Source: Mycobacterium fragae (GTDB lineage Bacteria; Actinomycetota; Actinomycetes; Mycobacteriales; Mycobacteriaceae). From it: DNA of 64,000 nucleotides. Under the pieces are notes generated by a model. That model searched no databases. It saw only the letters and a list, made by a program, of their open reading frames with translations, and was not told where the DNA came from. The stretch is taken from NCBI RefSeq assembly GCF_002102185.1, contig NZ_LQOW01000028.1, forward strand, positions 283,091 through 347,090, written 5' to 3'. Numbering within the stretch: the stretch's first letter is position 1; every line of letters begins with the position of its first letter. Position numbers and translations under genes: made by a program. Below are positions 22,977 to 32,917 of the stretch, in pieces.

Positions 22977-24287
22977 ATGACGACTCCGCAGGGGAAGGTA
23001 AACAAGCCGCCGGCCCGGCCGTACCGAACAGCCGGTGTAGTAGTTTTTCTGGTCGCTGCGCTAGTGCTATGGCTGGTGTACCTGCAGTTCAAGGGGGATT
23101 TCACGCCAAAGACGCGGTTGACGATGCTGTCGTCTCGTGCGGGTTTGGTGATGGATCCGGGTTCAAAGGTCACCTACAACGGGGCGGAGATCGGCCGGGT
23201 GGCCAGCATTTCCGAGGTGCAGCAGGACGGCAGGCCGGCGGCCAAGTTGGCCTTGGACGTGTATCCGCGCTACCTCAAGGTGATTCCGGCCAACGTGGAC
23301 GCGAGGATCGTGGCGACCACCCTGTTCGGCAACAAGTATGTTGCGTTCACGTCGCCGAAAAACCCTACGCCCCAGCGGATTACGCCGCAGCACGTCATCG
23401 ACGCCAGGTCGGTCACTGTCGAGTTGAACACGCTGTTCCAGACGCTCATGTCGATCTCCGAGAAGGTGGATCCGGTCAAGGTGAACCTGACGCTTTCGGC
23501 GGCCGCGGAAGCGTTGAACGGGTTGGGCGACAAGTTCGGGCAGTCGATCATCAACGGCAGCGCCGTCCTCGACGACATCAATCCGCGGATGCCCACTATC
23601 CGCCGCGACATTCAGCGGTTGGCGGACCTCGGCGACACCTACGCCAACGCGTCGCCGGACCTGTTCGATTTCCTGAACAACGCGTCGACGACGGCACACA
23701 CGGTGCACCTGCAGGAGAAGGAGCTGGATGCGGCCCTGTTGGCGGCGACCGGCTTCGGCAATACCGGCGCTGACATCTTCAACCGCGGCGGGCCGTATCT
23801 GGCACGGGGGGCCGCTGACCTGGTGCCCTCGGCTCAGCTGCTGGACACCTACAGCCCGGAGGTGTTCTGTGCCATCCGCAACTTGCACGATGTCGAACCG
23901 AAGGTCGCCGCTTTCACGGGTGGCTTCGGCGGCTATTCGCTGCGATCCGACACCGAATTGTTCTCCGGGTTGGGGCTCATGCTGGGTCTCCCGGGGATCG
24001 GCATGACGATCGCCACCCAGGGCCTCATCGGGCTGGCCGGACTGGTAGGCGGAGCGCCCAACCCCTACATCTACCCGGAGAACCTGCCGCGCGTGAACGC
24101 GCACGGCGGGCCGGGCGGTGCGCCCGGCTGCTGGCAGTCGATCACCCGTGATTTCTGGCCGGCGCCCACGCTAGTGGCGGACACCGGCAACAGCCTCGCG
24201 CCGTACAACCACGTAGATACCGGCTCGCCGTACGCAGTCGAGTACGTCTGGGGCCGTCAGGTAGGGGACAACACGATCAACCCATGA
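22977..24287 (+). CDS. mce1A: Mce1A substrate-binding/tunnel protein
   Basis: 436 residues. One N-terminal membrane helix (about residues 20-40), then the MlaD/MCE beta-barrel domain (about 42-120; LTMLSSRAGLVMDPGSKVTY, GAEIGRVASI), a long helical region to ~250, and a Gly/Pro-rich C-terminal part with paired Cys (VFCAIRNL, APGCWQS). It is one of six Mce1 subunits that build a periplasm-spanning lipid conduit used for fatty and mycolic acid import. Slightly shorter than the ~454-residue M. tuberculosis Mce1A. The ATG follows yrbE1B by 16 bases. Confidence 0.94.
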   Translation: MTTPQGKVNKPPARPYRTAGVVVFLVAALVLWLVYLQFKGDFTPKTRLTMLSSRAGLVMDPGSKVTYNGAEIGRVASISEVQQDGRPAAKLALDVYPRYLKVIPANVDARIVATTLFGNKYVAFTSPKNPTPQRITPQHVIDARSVTVELNTLFQTLMSISEKVDPVKVNLTLSAAAEALNGLGDKFGQSIINGSAVLDDINPRMPTIRRDIQRLADLGDTYANASPDLFDFLNNASTTAHTVHLQEKELDAALLAATGFGNTGADIFNRGGPYLARGAADLVPSAQLLDTYSPEVFCAIRNLHDVEPKVAAFTGGFGGYSLRSDTELFSGLGLMLGLPGIGMTIATQGLIGLAGLVGGAPNPYIYPENLPRVNAHGGPGGAPGCWQSITRDFWPAPTLVADTGNSLAPYNHVDTGSPYAVEYVWGRQVGDNTINP

Positions 24288-25324
24288 AAATCACCGGTAC
24301 CTTAATCAGGCTCGGCATCATCGGGACGGTGCTGCTGCTATTCACCGTGCTGCTCGCCGTGGTGTTCGGTCAGATGCGCTTCGACCGGACCAGCAGCTAC
24401 TCGGCGGAATTCAGCAATGCCAGTGGCTTACGCGAAGGCCAGTTCGTCCGGGCCGGCGGGGTGGAGATCGGGAAGGTCAAAAAGATCCAGCTGGTCGACA
24501 ACGGGCATCGGGTACAGATCGATTTCGACGTGGACCGCTCCGTGCCGCTGTACCAGTCCACCACCGCACAGATCCGCTACCTGAACCTGATCGGTGACCG
24601 TTACGTCGAACTCAAGCGCGGGCAGGGCGAGGGCGCCGACCGGGTCCTCCCGCCCGGGGGGTTCATCCCGCTGTCGCGCACTCAGCCGGCCTTGGATCTG
24701 GACGCGCTGATCGGCGGTTTCAAGCCGCTGTTCCGGGCGTTGGACCCGGAGAAGGTCAACAACATCGCCTCGGCCATCATCACCGTCTTCCAGGGTCAGG
24801 GCGGCACCATCAACGACATCCTCGACCAGACCGCACAGCTGACCTCCACGATCGCCGAGCGCGACCAGGCCATCGGCGAGGTGGTCAAGAACCTCAACAT
24901 CGTGCTGGACACCACGGTCAGACATCGCAAGCAGTTCGACGAGACCGTCGACAATTTCGAGAAACTGATCAGCGGGCTCAACACCCACGGTGACGAGCTG
25001 GCCGCCGGCACCGCCCACATCAGCGACGCCGCCGGGACCGTCGCCGACCTGCTGGCCGATAACCGGACCCTGCTGCACAAGACCCTGAATTACCTGGAGC
25101 CCATCCAGCAACCGATCATCGACCAGCGGGACGCGTGGGACGACCAGATCCGCCGCACGCCGCCCGGGCTGAACATTGTGGGCCGCGCCGTCGGCAGCTA
25201 CGGAGACTGGGTGAACTTCTACTTGTGCGATCTCACGCTGAAGACCAATGGGCTACAGGCGGGCGGCCCTGTTCGCACGGTCCATGTCTGGGCGCAGCCG
25301 TCAGGTAGGTGCACGCCGCAATGA
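24284..25324 (+). CDS. mce1B: Mce1B
   Basis: 346 residues, same length as Rv0170. N-terminal membrane helix at residues 8-28, MCE domain about 38-115 (FSNASGLREGQFVRAGGVEI), helical region with heptad-like Leu/Ile spacing (about 150-270), short C-terminus containing NFYLCDL. The ATG overlaps the mce1A TGA, and its TGA overlaps mce1C: tight coupling within the operon. Confidence 0.94.
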   Translation: MKITGTLIRLGIIGTVLLLFTVLLAVVFGQMRFDRTSSYSAEFSNASGLREGQFVRAGGVEIGKVKKIQLVDNGHRVQIDFDVDRSVPLYQSTTAQIRYLNLIGDRYVELKRGQGEGADRVLPPGGFIPLSRTQPALDLDALIGGFKPLFRALDPEKVNNIASAIITVFQGQGGTINDILDQTAQLTSTIAERDQAIGEVVKNLNIVLDTTVRHRKQFDETVDNFEKLISGLNTHGDELAAGTAHISDAAGTVADLLADNRTLLHKTLNYLEPIQQPIIDQRDAWDDQIRRTPPGLNIVGRAVGSYGDWVNFYLCDLTLKTNGLQAGGPVRTVHVWAQPSGRCTPQ

Positions 25325-26901
25325 GAACGCTGGAACCTGCCAACCGATTGCGAATCGGCCTCATGGGCGTGGTCGTGGTGGTGCTGGTCGTCATCGTGGG
25401 CCAAACCTTTACCAGTGTTCCGATGTTGTTCGCCAAGCCCACTTACTACGGGCAGTTCACCGATACGGGTCAGCTGAACAAGGGCGACAAGGTGCGCATC
25501 GCCGGCGTCAATGTCGGGCAGGTCGAGGAGATCAAGATCGCGGGCGACCACGTCGTGATGAAGTTCTCCACCGGCAACAAGACCATCGGCACCGAGAGCC
25601 GGCTGGCGATCAAGACCGACACCATCCTGGGTAAGAAGGTGCTCGAGATCGAGCCGAAGGGCACCCAGCCGCTGCGTCCGGGTGCGATGTTGCCGCTGGG
25701 GCAAGCCACTACCCCCTACCAGATTTACGACGCGTTCTTCGATGTCACCAAAGCCGCCGCCGGCTGGGACATCGAGACCGTCAAACAGTCGCTGAACGTG
25801 TTGTCGCAGACCATCGATCAGACGTATCCCCACCTGAGCGCGGCCCTCGACGGCGTGGCCAAATTCGCCGACACCATCGGCAAGCGGGACGACCAGATCA
25901 CGCATCTGCTCGCGCAGGCCAATCAGGTGGCCAGCATTCTCGGCGACCGCAGCGAGCAGATCGACCACTTGTTCGTCCACGCCAACGAGCTGCTGGCTGC
26001 GTTCAACCAGCGCAGTCAGGCCATCAGCGCGCTGCTGGGCAATGTTTCCGCTTTCTCGGCGCAGGTGCAGAACTTGATCAACGACAACCCCAATTTGAAT
26101 CACGTGCTGGAGCAGCTGCGCATCGTCAGCGACCTGCTGGTGGCCCGCAAGGACGACCTGGCCAAGACGCTCGCAACGTTCGGCAAGACCGTTGCGGCCC
26201 TGAACGAAACCGTCGCGTCCGGACCGTACTTCAAGGTCCAGCTGTCCAACCTGCTGCCGCCCTGGATCCTGCAGCCGTGGGTGGATGCGGCGTTCAAGAA
26301 GCGTGGGATCGACCCGGAGGACTTCTGGCGCAGCGCGGGGCTGCCGGCCTTCCGGTTCCCCGACCCGAACGGCACCCGGTTCCCCAACGGTGCGCCGCCG
26401 CCCGCGCCGCCGGTGCTGGAGGGCACCCCGGATCACCCGGGACCGGCCGTGCCGCCGGGGTCGCCGTGCTCGTACACGCCGCCGCCGGAGCTGCTGCCGC
26501 GGCCGGGCAACCCGATGCCGTGTGCCGGCATGAATCCAAATGTGGGACCCTTCGGGCCCAACGGGCCGTACTCGTTGCCCGACGTGCTCTCGTCGCCGCC
26601 TAACCCGAACGGTTTGCCCCCGACGCCGGGCATCCCGATCGCCGGGCGGCCGGGCGCACCGCCACCTGACCTGCCGGGCACCCCGGCGCCGCTGCCGCCG
26701 AACGCGCCGCCGGGGGCACGGACCGAGCATCTGGCACCGGCCGGCCCGACGCCCCCGCCGTCGACGTTCGCGCCGGGACTGCCGCCCGGACCGCCGGCAC
26801 CACCCGGACCCGGCCAACAGCTGCCGGCGCCGTTCATCCCCCCCGGCGTACAGGGCAGCCAGCCAGGCGGCGGCGGAGGAAGCGTGGGAGGTACTCAGTG
26901 A
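25321..26901 (+). CDS. mce1C: Mce1C with long proline-rich tail
   Basis: 526 residues. N-terminal helix about 10-35, MCE domain about 40-120 (FTDTGQLNKGDKVRIAGVNV), long helical/coiled region to ~310, then roughly 180 residues very rich in Pro, Gly and Ala (NGAPPPAPPVLEG...PPSTFAPGLPPGPPAPPG) ending with a Gly-rich GGGGGSVGGTQ. The ATG overlaps the mce1B TGA. The tail is a low-complexity extension like that of Rv0171 (~515 residues) and probably lies in the cell wall. Confidence 0.94.
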   Translation: MRTLEPANRLRIGLMGVVVVVLVVIVGQTFTSVPMLFAKPTYYGQFTDTGQLNKGDKVRIAGVNVGQVEEIKIAGDHVVMKFSTGNKTIGTESRLAIKTDTILGKKVLEIEPKGTQPLRPGAMLPLGQATTPYQIYDAFFDVTKAAAGWDIETVKQSLNVLSQTIDQTYPHLSAALDGVAKFADTIGKRDDQITHLLAQANQVASILGDRSEQIDHLFVHANELLAAFNQRSQAISALLGNVSAFSAQVQNLINDNPNLNHVLEQLRIVSDLLVARKDDLAKTLATFGKTVAALNETVASGPYFKVQLSNLLPPWILQPWVDAAFKKRGIDPEDFWRSAGLPAFRFPDPNGTRFPNGAPPPAPPVLEGTPDHPGPAVPPGSPCSYTPPPELLPRPGNPMPCAGMNPNVGPFGPNGPYSLPDVLSSPPNPNGLPPTPGIPIAGRPGAPPPDLPGTPAPLPPNAPPGARTEHLAPAGPTPPPSTFAPGLPPGPPAPPGPGQQLPAPFIPPGVQGSQPGGGGGSVGGTQ

Positions 26902-28538
26902 GCACCGTCTTCGATATCCGCAACCTGCGGCTGCCGAGGCTGTCTCGGGCGTCGGTGATCATCGGCGCACTGGTGATCGTGCTGGCGCTCGTCGTCGCGT
27001 ACGTCGGCTACCGGCTCTTCGAGAAGCTCACCAACAACACCGTGGTCGCCTACTTCCCGCAGGCCAATGCGCTTTACTCCGGGGACTCGGTCGAGATTAT
27101 GGGTGTGAAGGTCGGTGCGGTCGACAAGATCGAGCCGGTCGGCGACAAGATGAAGGTGACCTTTCATTACGCCAACAAGTACAAGGTGCCTGCCGATGCG
27201 CAGGCGGCGATCCTCAACCCCACCCTGGTGGCGTCGCGGCTCATCCAGTTGGAGCCGCCATACAAGGGCGGTCCGGTGCTGGCGAACAACGCGGTGATCC
27301 CGATAGAGCGCACTCGGGTGCCCACCGAGTGGGACGAGCTACGAAATACCGTCACCAACATCATCTCCAAACTCGGGCCCACGAAGGAGCAGCCCAAGGG
27401 GCCCTTCGGTGACGTCATCGAGGCCTACGCCAACGGGCTGGCCGGCAAGGGCAAGCAGATCAACACCACGTTCAACGCCCTGTCGCGAGCACTGACCGCG
27501 CTCAACGAAGGCCGCGGCGACTTCTTCGCGGTGGTCCGAAGTCTGGCGCTGTTCGTGAACGCGCTGCACCAGGACGACCAGAAGTTCGTCGCGTTGAACA
27601 AGAACCTGGCCCAGCTGACCGGCAACTTGCGCGGCTCCGACGCCGACCTGGCCAACGCGATACAACAGGTCGACAGCCTGCTCACGACGGTTCGGCCGTT
27701 CCTCGACAAGAACGCGGAGGTGCTGACCCACGACATCAACAACCTCGCCGAGGCGACCAATGCGCTGGTGCAACCCGACCCGCTGAACGGCTTGGAGACC
27801 GGCCTGCACGTGCTGCCGACGGCCCTGTCGAATGCGGCCTTGATTTACCACCCGGCGCAGGGCGCCGTCGTCGGCCAGCCAGCCGGGACCCTGGGCACGA
27901 TGGGCTTCGCGAACCCAATGCAGTTCATCTGCAGCGCGATTCAGGCCGGTAGCCGGCTCGGCTACCAGGAATCCGCCGAGCTGTGCGCGCAGTACCTGGC
28001 GCCGATTCTCGATGCGATCAAGTTCAACTTCCCGCCGTTCGGGCTGAACCTGTTCAGCACCGCCGCGACGTTGCCCAAAGAGGTCGCGTACTCGGAGCCG
28101 CGCCTGCAGCCGCCGAACGGGTACAAGGACACCACCGTGCCGGGCATCTGGGTGCCCGACACACCGTTGTCGCACCGCAACACCCAGCACGGCTGGATCG
28201 TCGCGCCGGGCATGCAAGGCGTACAGGTGGGGCCGGTGACGGCGGGCTTGCTGACCCCCGAGTCGCTTGGCGAACTCATGGGCGGGCCGGACATCGCTCC
28301 GGTGCAGTCAAACCTGCAGACACCGCCGGGATACCCGAATGCCTACAACGAGGAGCCCGGCCCGCTGCCCTACATCGGCCAGCCGAACCACCCGGCGCCG
28401 ATACCACCACCACCACCGGGGCCCGAGGTAGTCCCTGGTCCGGTCGCGCCGACGCCGGCGCCGGTCTCCGGGCCAGGCCCGGCGCCCGCGGGCCCACCGC
28501 TGCCGGCTGAGGCCGCATCGTCAGGAGGGGGCCAGTGA
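26898..28538 (+). CDS. mce1D: Mce1D with proline-rich tail
   Basis: 546 residues. Membrane helix about 16-38, MCE domain about 44-125 (FPQANALYSGDSVEIMGVKV), helical region to ~300, two Cys in FICSAIQAGSRLGYQESAEL C-type segment, and a ~60-residue Pro-rich C-terminus (PAPIPPPPPGPEVVPGP). The GTG overlaps the mce1C stop (GTGA). It corresponds to Rv0172 (~530 residues). Confidence 0.93.
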   Translation: MSTVFDIRNLRLPRLSRASVIIGALVIVLALVVAYVGYRLFEKLTNNTVVAYFPQANALYSGDSVEIMGVKVGAVDKIEPVGDKMKVTFHYANKYKVPADAQAAILNPTLVASRLIQLEPPYKGGPVLANNAVIPIERTRVPTEWDELRNTVTNIISKLGPTKEQPKGPFGDVIEAYANGLAGKGKQINTTFNALSRALTALNEGRGDFFAVVRSLALFVNALHQDDQKFVALNKNLAQLTGNLRGSDADLANAIQQVDSLLTTVRPFLDKNAEVLTHDINNLAEATNALVQPDPLNGLETGLHVLPTALSNAALIYHPAQGAVVGQPAGTLGTMGFANPMQFICSAIQAGSRLGYQESAELCAQYLAPILDAIKFNFPPFGLNLFSTAATLPKEVAYSEPRLQPPNGYKDTTVPGIWVPDTPLSHRNTQHGWIVAPGMQGVQVGPVTAGLLTPESLGELMGGPDIAPVQSNLQTPPGYPNAYNEEPGPLPYIGQPNHPAPIPPPPPGPEVVPGPVAPTPAPVSGPGPAPAGPPLPAEAASSGGGQ

Positions 28539-29704
28539 GCAGGGTGATGCGCGTGCTTCGCCGCCGTACCTGGCAGGGGCTGGTCTTGCTGACCGCCGCG
28601 CTGATGCTGAGCTCATGCGGCTGGCGCGGTATCTCCAACGTTCCGCTGCCCGGCGGGCCGGGCAGCGGTCCCGGTTCCTACACCGTCTACGTGCAGATGC
28701 CGGATACGCTGGCCATCAATGGCAACAGCAAGGTCATGGTGGCCGACGTCTTCGTCGGGAGCATCCGCAATATCCAGCTGAGGAACTGGGTGCCCACCTT
28801 GACGTTGCGCTTGGACAAGGATGTCAAGCTACCGGCGAACGCCACCGCTAAGATCGGGCAGACCAGTCTGCTGGGTTCTCAGCACATCGAACTGGCCGCG
28901 CCGCCGCACCCTTCGTCACAGCAGCTGAAGAACGGCGACACCATCCCGCTGAAGAACTCGTCGGCATATCCCAGCATCGAGCAGACGCTGGCCAGCCTGG
29001 CCATGATTCTGCGTGGCGGCGGCATCCCAAACCTCGAGGTCCTGCAAAAAGAGGTCAACAACATCCTGGCCGGGCGGGGGCCGCAGATCCGCGCGTTCCT
29101 CGGCAAGCTGGACACGTTCACCCGGCAAGCCAACGAGCAGCGCGACGACATCAACCATGCCATCGACTCCACCAACCGGCTGCTGGCCTACGTAAGCACC
29201 CGGGCGAATGTGCTGGATCGAGCGCTGACCGAAATCCCGCCGCTGATCAAGTATTTCGCGAACAAGGACTATCAAACGCATCTGATCAACGCGGTCGACG
29301 CGGTGGGCCGGCTCAGCCAAGCCGCCGCCCTGTACCTGGGCGAGGCGCGGGGCCCGCTGCACCAGGATCTGCAATTACTGCAGTGCCCGCTGAAGCAGCT
29401 GGGACGTGCCTCGCCGTATCTGCTCGGCGCGCTGAAGTTGATCCTGACCGCACCGTTCGACCTCGACACTGCCCCGAAGTTGATCCGCGGCGACTTCATG
29501 AACTCGTCGCTCACGCTCGACACCACGTTGTCGGCCGTTGACAACGCGTTCCTCACCGGGACCGGGCTATCCGGCGTATTGCGGGCACTCGAGCAGTCGT
29601 ACGGCCGGGACCCCGAGACGATGATTCCCGACGTCCGCTACACGCCCAACCCCAACGACGCGCCCGGCGGGCCCTTGGTCGAAAGGGCGGACAGGCAATG
29701 CTGA
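28535..29704 (+). CDS. mce1E: Mce1E lipoprotein (LprK)
   Basis: 389 residues. Unlike the other Mce1 subunits it has a lipoprotein signal: Arg-rich n-region, hydrophobic core and lipobox LSSC with Cys28. MCE domain about 48-125 (VQMPDTLAINGNSKVMVADV), then helical segments (about 150-300). GTG start overlapping the mce1D TGA. It matches Rv0173 (lprK, ~390 residues). The lipid anchor is expected to hold it at the outer face of the membrane in the Mce1 complex. Confidence 0.94.
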   Translation: MSRVMRVLRRRTWQGLVLLTAALMLSSCGWRGISNVPLPGGPGSGPGSYTVYVQMPDTLAINGNSKVMVADVFVGSIRNIQLRNWVPTLTLRLDKDVKLPANATAKIGQTSLLGSQHIELAAPPHPSSQQLKNGDTIPLKNSSAYPSIEQTLASLAMILRGGGIPNLEVLQKEVNNILAGRGPQIRAFLGKLDTFTRQANEQRDDINHAIDSTNRLLAYVSTRANVLDRALTEIPPLIKYFANKDYQTHLINAVDAVGRLSQAAALYLGEARGPLHQDLQLLQCPLKQLGRASPYLLGALKLILTAPFDLDTAPKLIRGDFMNSSLTLDTTLSAVDNAFLTGTGLSGVLRALEQSYGRDPETMIPDVRYTPNPNDAPGGPLVERADRQC

Positions 29705-31260
29705 CTCGCTTCCTCAAGCGCCAGCTGATCATCTTCAGCATCGTGACGGTGATCGCCCTGGTTGTGTTGGGCTGGTACTACCTGCGGCTGCCCACGCTGG
29801 CGGGTATCGGCCAGTACGACCTGAAGGCCGACCTGCCCGCGTCCGGCGGTCTGTACCCCACCGCCAACGTGACCTATCGCGGTATCACCATCGGCAAGAT
29901 CACCGCCGTCGAACCGACCGAGCGCGGCGTGCAGGCGACGATGAGCATCGACAACCGGTACAAGATCCCGATCGACGCATCGGCGAACGTGCATTCGGTG
30001 TCCGCGGTCGGTGAGCAGTATCTGGACCTGGTGTCAGTGGGCAATCCGGGCAGGTTCTTCTCGCCCGGGCAGACCATCACCAAGGGCACCGTCCCCAGCG
30101 AGATCGGGCCCGCGCTGGACACCGCCAACCGCGGGCTGGAGGTGCTGCCCAAGGAGAAGATCAGCCAGTTGCTCGACGAGACCGCGCAGGCGGTGGGCGG
30201 ATTGGGCCCGTCGCTGCAGCGACTGGTCGACTCCACTCAGGCGATAGTGGGTGACTTCAAAACCAACATCCGTGATGTCGACGACATCATCCAGAACTCG
30301 ACGCCGATCTTGGAAAGCCAGGTCACCTCGGGCAGCGCGATCGAGCGTTGGGCTCGAAACCTGAACGTCCTGGCCGCGCAGGCAGCGCAGAACGACCAGC
30401 ATCTGAAAAGCATTCTGAGCCAAGCGGCGCCGACGGCCGATCAGGTCAACTCGGTGTTCAGCGGCGTCCGCGAGTCACTGCCGCAGACCCTGGCCAATCT
30501 CGAGATCGTGATCGACATGCTCAAGCGTTACCACGGCGGGCTCGAGCAGGTGCTAGTGTTCCTGCCCCAGCTCGGGTCGATCATCCAGACGGTCTCCGCG
30601 CCGTACGAGAAGGATCACATGGCTGCGCTGGACCTCTCGCTGGCGATCAACTACCCGCCGCCCTGTCTCACCGGGTGGCCCTCGCCATCGGAGTGGCGCT
30701 CGCCCGCCGATGTCAGCATGGCGCCCTTGGTGGAGGGCGCGTACTGCAAGATCCCGCAGGACTTTCAAGCGAACGTGGTGCGTGGATCGCGCAACATCCC
30801 GTGCGTCGACGTCCCGGGCAAACGCGCGGCGACGCCGAAGGACTGCCGCAGCAACAAGCCGTACGAGCCACTGGGCACCAACCCCTGGTACGGCGACCCG
30901 AACCAGATCCTGAACTGCCCGGCGCCCGGGGCCCGATGCGATCAGCCGGTGAATCCCGGCCAGGTGATACCGGCACCGTCGGTCAACAATGGTTTGAACC
31001 CGTTGCCCGCCGACCGGTTACCACCGGGTGGTAGTCCGCCGCCGAAGAGCGATCCGCTGCAGCGTCCGGGTTCGGGTACGGTGCAGTGCAACGGGCAGCA
31101 GCCCAACCCCTGCGTCTACACTCCGGCTGGGCCTCCTACGGCCATCTATAGTCCGATGAGTGGCGAGGTCGTAGGTCCTGACGGTTCGAAATTCTCCGTC
31201 AATAACTCGAGTACCAGAGGAGACGACGGATGGAAGGAGATGCTGGCGCCGGCCGGCTGA
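29698..31260 (+). CDS. mce1F: Mce1F
   Basis: 520 residues. Membrane helix about 8-28, MCE domain about 38-118 (GGLYPTANVTYRGITIGKI), helical region to ~300, then a Cys-containing Pro/Asn-rich tail (PPCLTGW, YCKIP, NIPCVDVP, VQCNGQQPNPCVY) suggesting disulfides outside the membrane. The ATG lies inside the end of mce1E (7-base overlap). It corresponds to Rv0174 (~515 residues). The 3' end overlaps the next gene by 31 bases. Confidence 0.93.
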   Translation: MLTRFLKRQLIIFSIVTVIALVVLGWYYLRLPTLAGIGQYDLKADLPASGGLYPTANVTYRGITIGKITAVEPTERGVQATMSIDNRYKIPIDASANVHSVSAVGEQYLDLVSVGNPGRFFSPGQTITKGTVPSEIGPALDTANRGLEVLPKEKISQLLDETAQAVGGLGPSLQRLVDSTQAIVGDFKTNIRDVDDIIQNSTPILESQVTSGSAIERWARNLNVLAAQAAQNDQHLKSILSQAAPTADQVNSVFSGVRESLPQTLANLEIVIDMLKRYHGGLEQVLVFLPQLGSIIQTVSAPYEKDHMAALDLSLAINYPPPCLTGWPSPSEWRSPADVSMAPLVEGAYCKIPQDFQANVVRGSRNIPCVDVPGKRAATPKDCRSNKPYEPLGTNPWYGDPNQILNCPAPGARCDQPVNPGQVIPAPSVNNGLNPLPADRLPPGGSPPPKSDPLQRPGSGTVQCNGQQPNPCVYTPAGPPTAIYSPMSGEVVGPDGSKFSVNNSSTRGDDGWKEMLAPAG

Positions 31261-31943
31261 ACCCTGACGACACCGACGATTCGCCGGAATCGGACGTCAC
31301 AGCCGACCAAACCAGCACCGAGACAACCGCCGAGGGTCGCGACCAAACAACCGAGACGGACGCCGAGGATTCGCAGGCAACGGCTGAGGATTCGGAGCAA
31401 AGCGCCGAGGATGCCGGTGAGCCGGCGCACGACGAACGAAACCCCTCGCGCCTGACTCGCGGCTGGTTTGTCGGTATCACGGCAGCGCTTCTCGTGTTGG
31501 CCGGCGGTCTCGGCGCGGGCGGATACCTCGCGCTGCGGTCGCACCAGGACAGCCAGGCCCTCGCGCGCCGCGATGCGGCGGCGATAAAGGCTGCAAAGGA
31601 TTGTGTCGCCGCAACACAGGCCCCCGATGTCGGCGCCATGCTCGCCAGCGCGCAGAGGATCATCGACTGCGGCACCGGAGCTTTCCGCTCCCAAGCGATT
31701 CTGTACAGCGGCCTGCTCGTCGAGGCGTACCAGGCCGCGAACGCGCATGTGCAGGTGTCGGATATGCGTGCGGCGGTTGAGCGCAACAACGCCGACGGCT
31801 CGGTCGATGTTCTGGTGGCGCTGCGAGTCAAGGTGTCCAACAGCGAAACGCAAAACCAAGAATCGGGCTACCGACTGCGCGTGACGATGGCACCGGACGA
31901 GGGCCAATACCGGATCGCGAAGCTCGACCAGGTGGCGAAGTGA
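31230..31943 (+). CDS. Mce-associated membrane protein (Rv0175-like)
   Basis: 237 residues. The N-terminal ~75 residues are acidic, rich in Asp/Glu/Thr/Ser and probably disordered in the cytoplasm. One membrane helix lies at about 82-102 (GITAALLVLAGGLGAGGYLA). The extracytoplasmic domain is the Mas/Tim44-like fold shared by Mce accessory proteins (AIKAAKDCVAATQAPDVGA). ATG 31230 has GAGGAG upstream and overlaps mce1F by 31 bases. Likely helps assemble or stabilise the Mce1 complex, by family knowledge. Confidence 0.88.
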   Translation: MEGDAGAGRLNPDDTDDSPESDVTADQTSTETTAEGRDQTTETDAEDSQATAEDSEQSAEDAGEPAHDERNPSRLTRGWFVGITAALLVLAGGLGAGGYLALRSHQDSQALARRDAAAIKAAKDCVAATQAPDVGAMLASAQRIIDCGTGAFRSQAILYSGLLVEAYQAANAHVQVSDMRAAVERNNADGSVDVLVALRVKVSNSETQNQESGYRLRVTMAPDEGQYRIAKLDQVAK

Positions 31944-32917
31944 CGGCGGTGGTCGAGGAGACCGAGACCATCCCGGCGGCGGACCAAGCGACACCGAATG
32001 GCTTGGCGCCCTGGCATGTTCGCGCAGCGGCGTTCGCCGTTGATGTGCTGCCCGGAGTTGCCGTGGCGGTGACGATGGTTTTGACCAGGCTGGCCGTTCC
32101 GGCGCAGAGCACCTGGTGGTGGCTGTGTGTTTGTGTTCTGGCGGGTGCTCTGCTGCTGACCTTCGTCAACCGGGTGGCGTTGCCGGTGATCAAAGGATGG
32201 AGCGTGGGACGTGCCCTGGCGGGGATCGTCGTGGTGCGCCCGGATGGAACTGCGCCCGGGCCGGGTCGGCTGCTGTTGCGAGACCTCGCCCACTTGCTCG
32301 ACACCATCGCCGTATTCGTCGGCTGGCTATGGCCGCTGTGGGACGCGCGTCGGCGTACCTTCGCCGATTTGCTGCTGAGAACCGAGGTGCGCCGTGTCGA
32401 CCCGCAGAACAGGCCCGCCAACATCCGGCGGCTCACCGCGATCGTCGTGTCGACCGCGGCGCTGCTGTGCATCGGCGGCGCCGCGGTCAGCGTCCTGGCG
32501 GTCTTCTTGCCTGATCGGACGTCGGATCAAACGCGCGCCGCCGTACAGGCGCAGGGACCCAAGATCGTCACCGAAATGCTGACCTACGACCCGAAATCGC
32601 TGCGCGAGGATTTTGCACGTGCGCAATCGCGGACGACCGAGAAATACCGTCCGCAGTTGGTCGCGCAGCAGCAGGCGGTGCAGAAGGGCCACCCCGTCGT
32701 CAACGAATACTGGGTGACCAACAGCGCGGTGCTCTCCGCGACGCAGGATCGGGCGACGATGCTGCTGTTCATGCAGGGTCACCGCGGCGGCGGGCAGCAG
32801 CAACGCTTCATCACCGCCACCGTCCGGGTTGCCTTGGTCAAGGGCGCCGACGCGCGTTGGCTCGTCGACGATCTGACCGTGGTGACCAAACCGAAACCCG
32901 CCAAGGGTAAAAGATGA
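31940..32917 (+). CDS. RDD-domain Mce-associated protein (Rv0176-like)
   Basis: 325 residues. The N-terminal RDD membrane domain has about two to three helices (AAFAVDVLPGVAVAVTMVLT, WWWLCVCVLAGALLL) and the conserved RDLAHLLDTIAVFVGWLWPL and DARRRTFADLL segments. A further helix near 160-185 follows, then a C-terminal extracytoplasmic Mas-type domain. The GTG overlaps the preceding gene by 4 bases. Role: accessory protein of the Mce1 importer (inferred from position and family). Confidence 0.9.
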   Translation: MTAVVEETETIPAADQATPNGLAPWHVRAAAFAVDVLPGVAVAVTMVLTRLAVPAQSTWWWLCVCVLAGALLLTFVNRVALPVIKGWSVGRALAGIVVVRPDGTAPGPGRLLLRDLAHLLDTIAVFVGWLWPLWDARRRTFADLLLRTEVRRVDPQNRPANIRRLTAIVVSTAALLCIGGAAVSVLAVFLPDRTSDQTRAAVQAQGPKIVTEMLTYDPKSLREDFARAQSRTTEKYRPQLVAQQQAVQKGHPVVNEYWVTNSAVLSATQDRATMLLFMQGHRGGGQQQRFITATVRVALVKGADARWLVDDLTVVTKPKPAKGKR

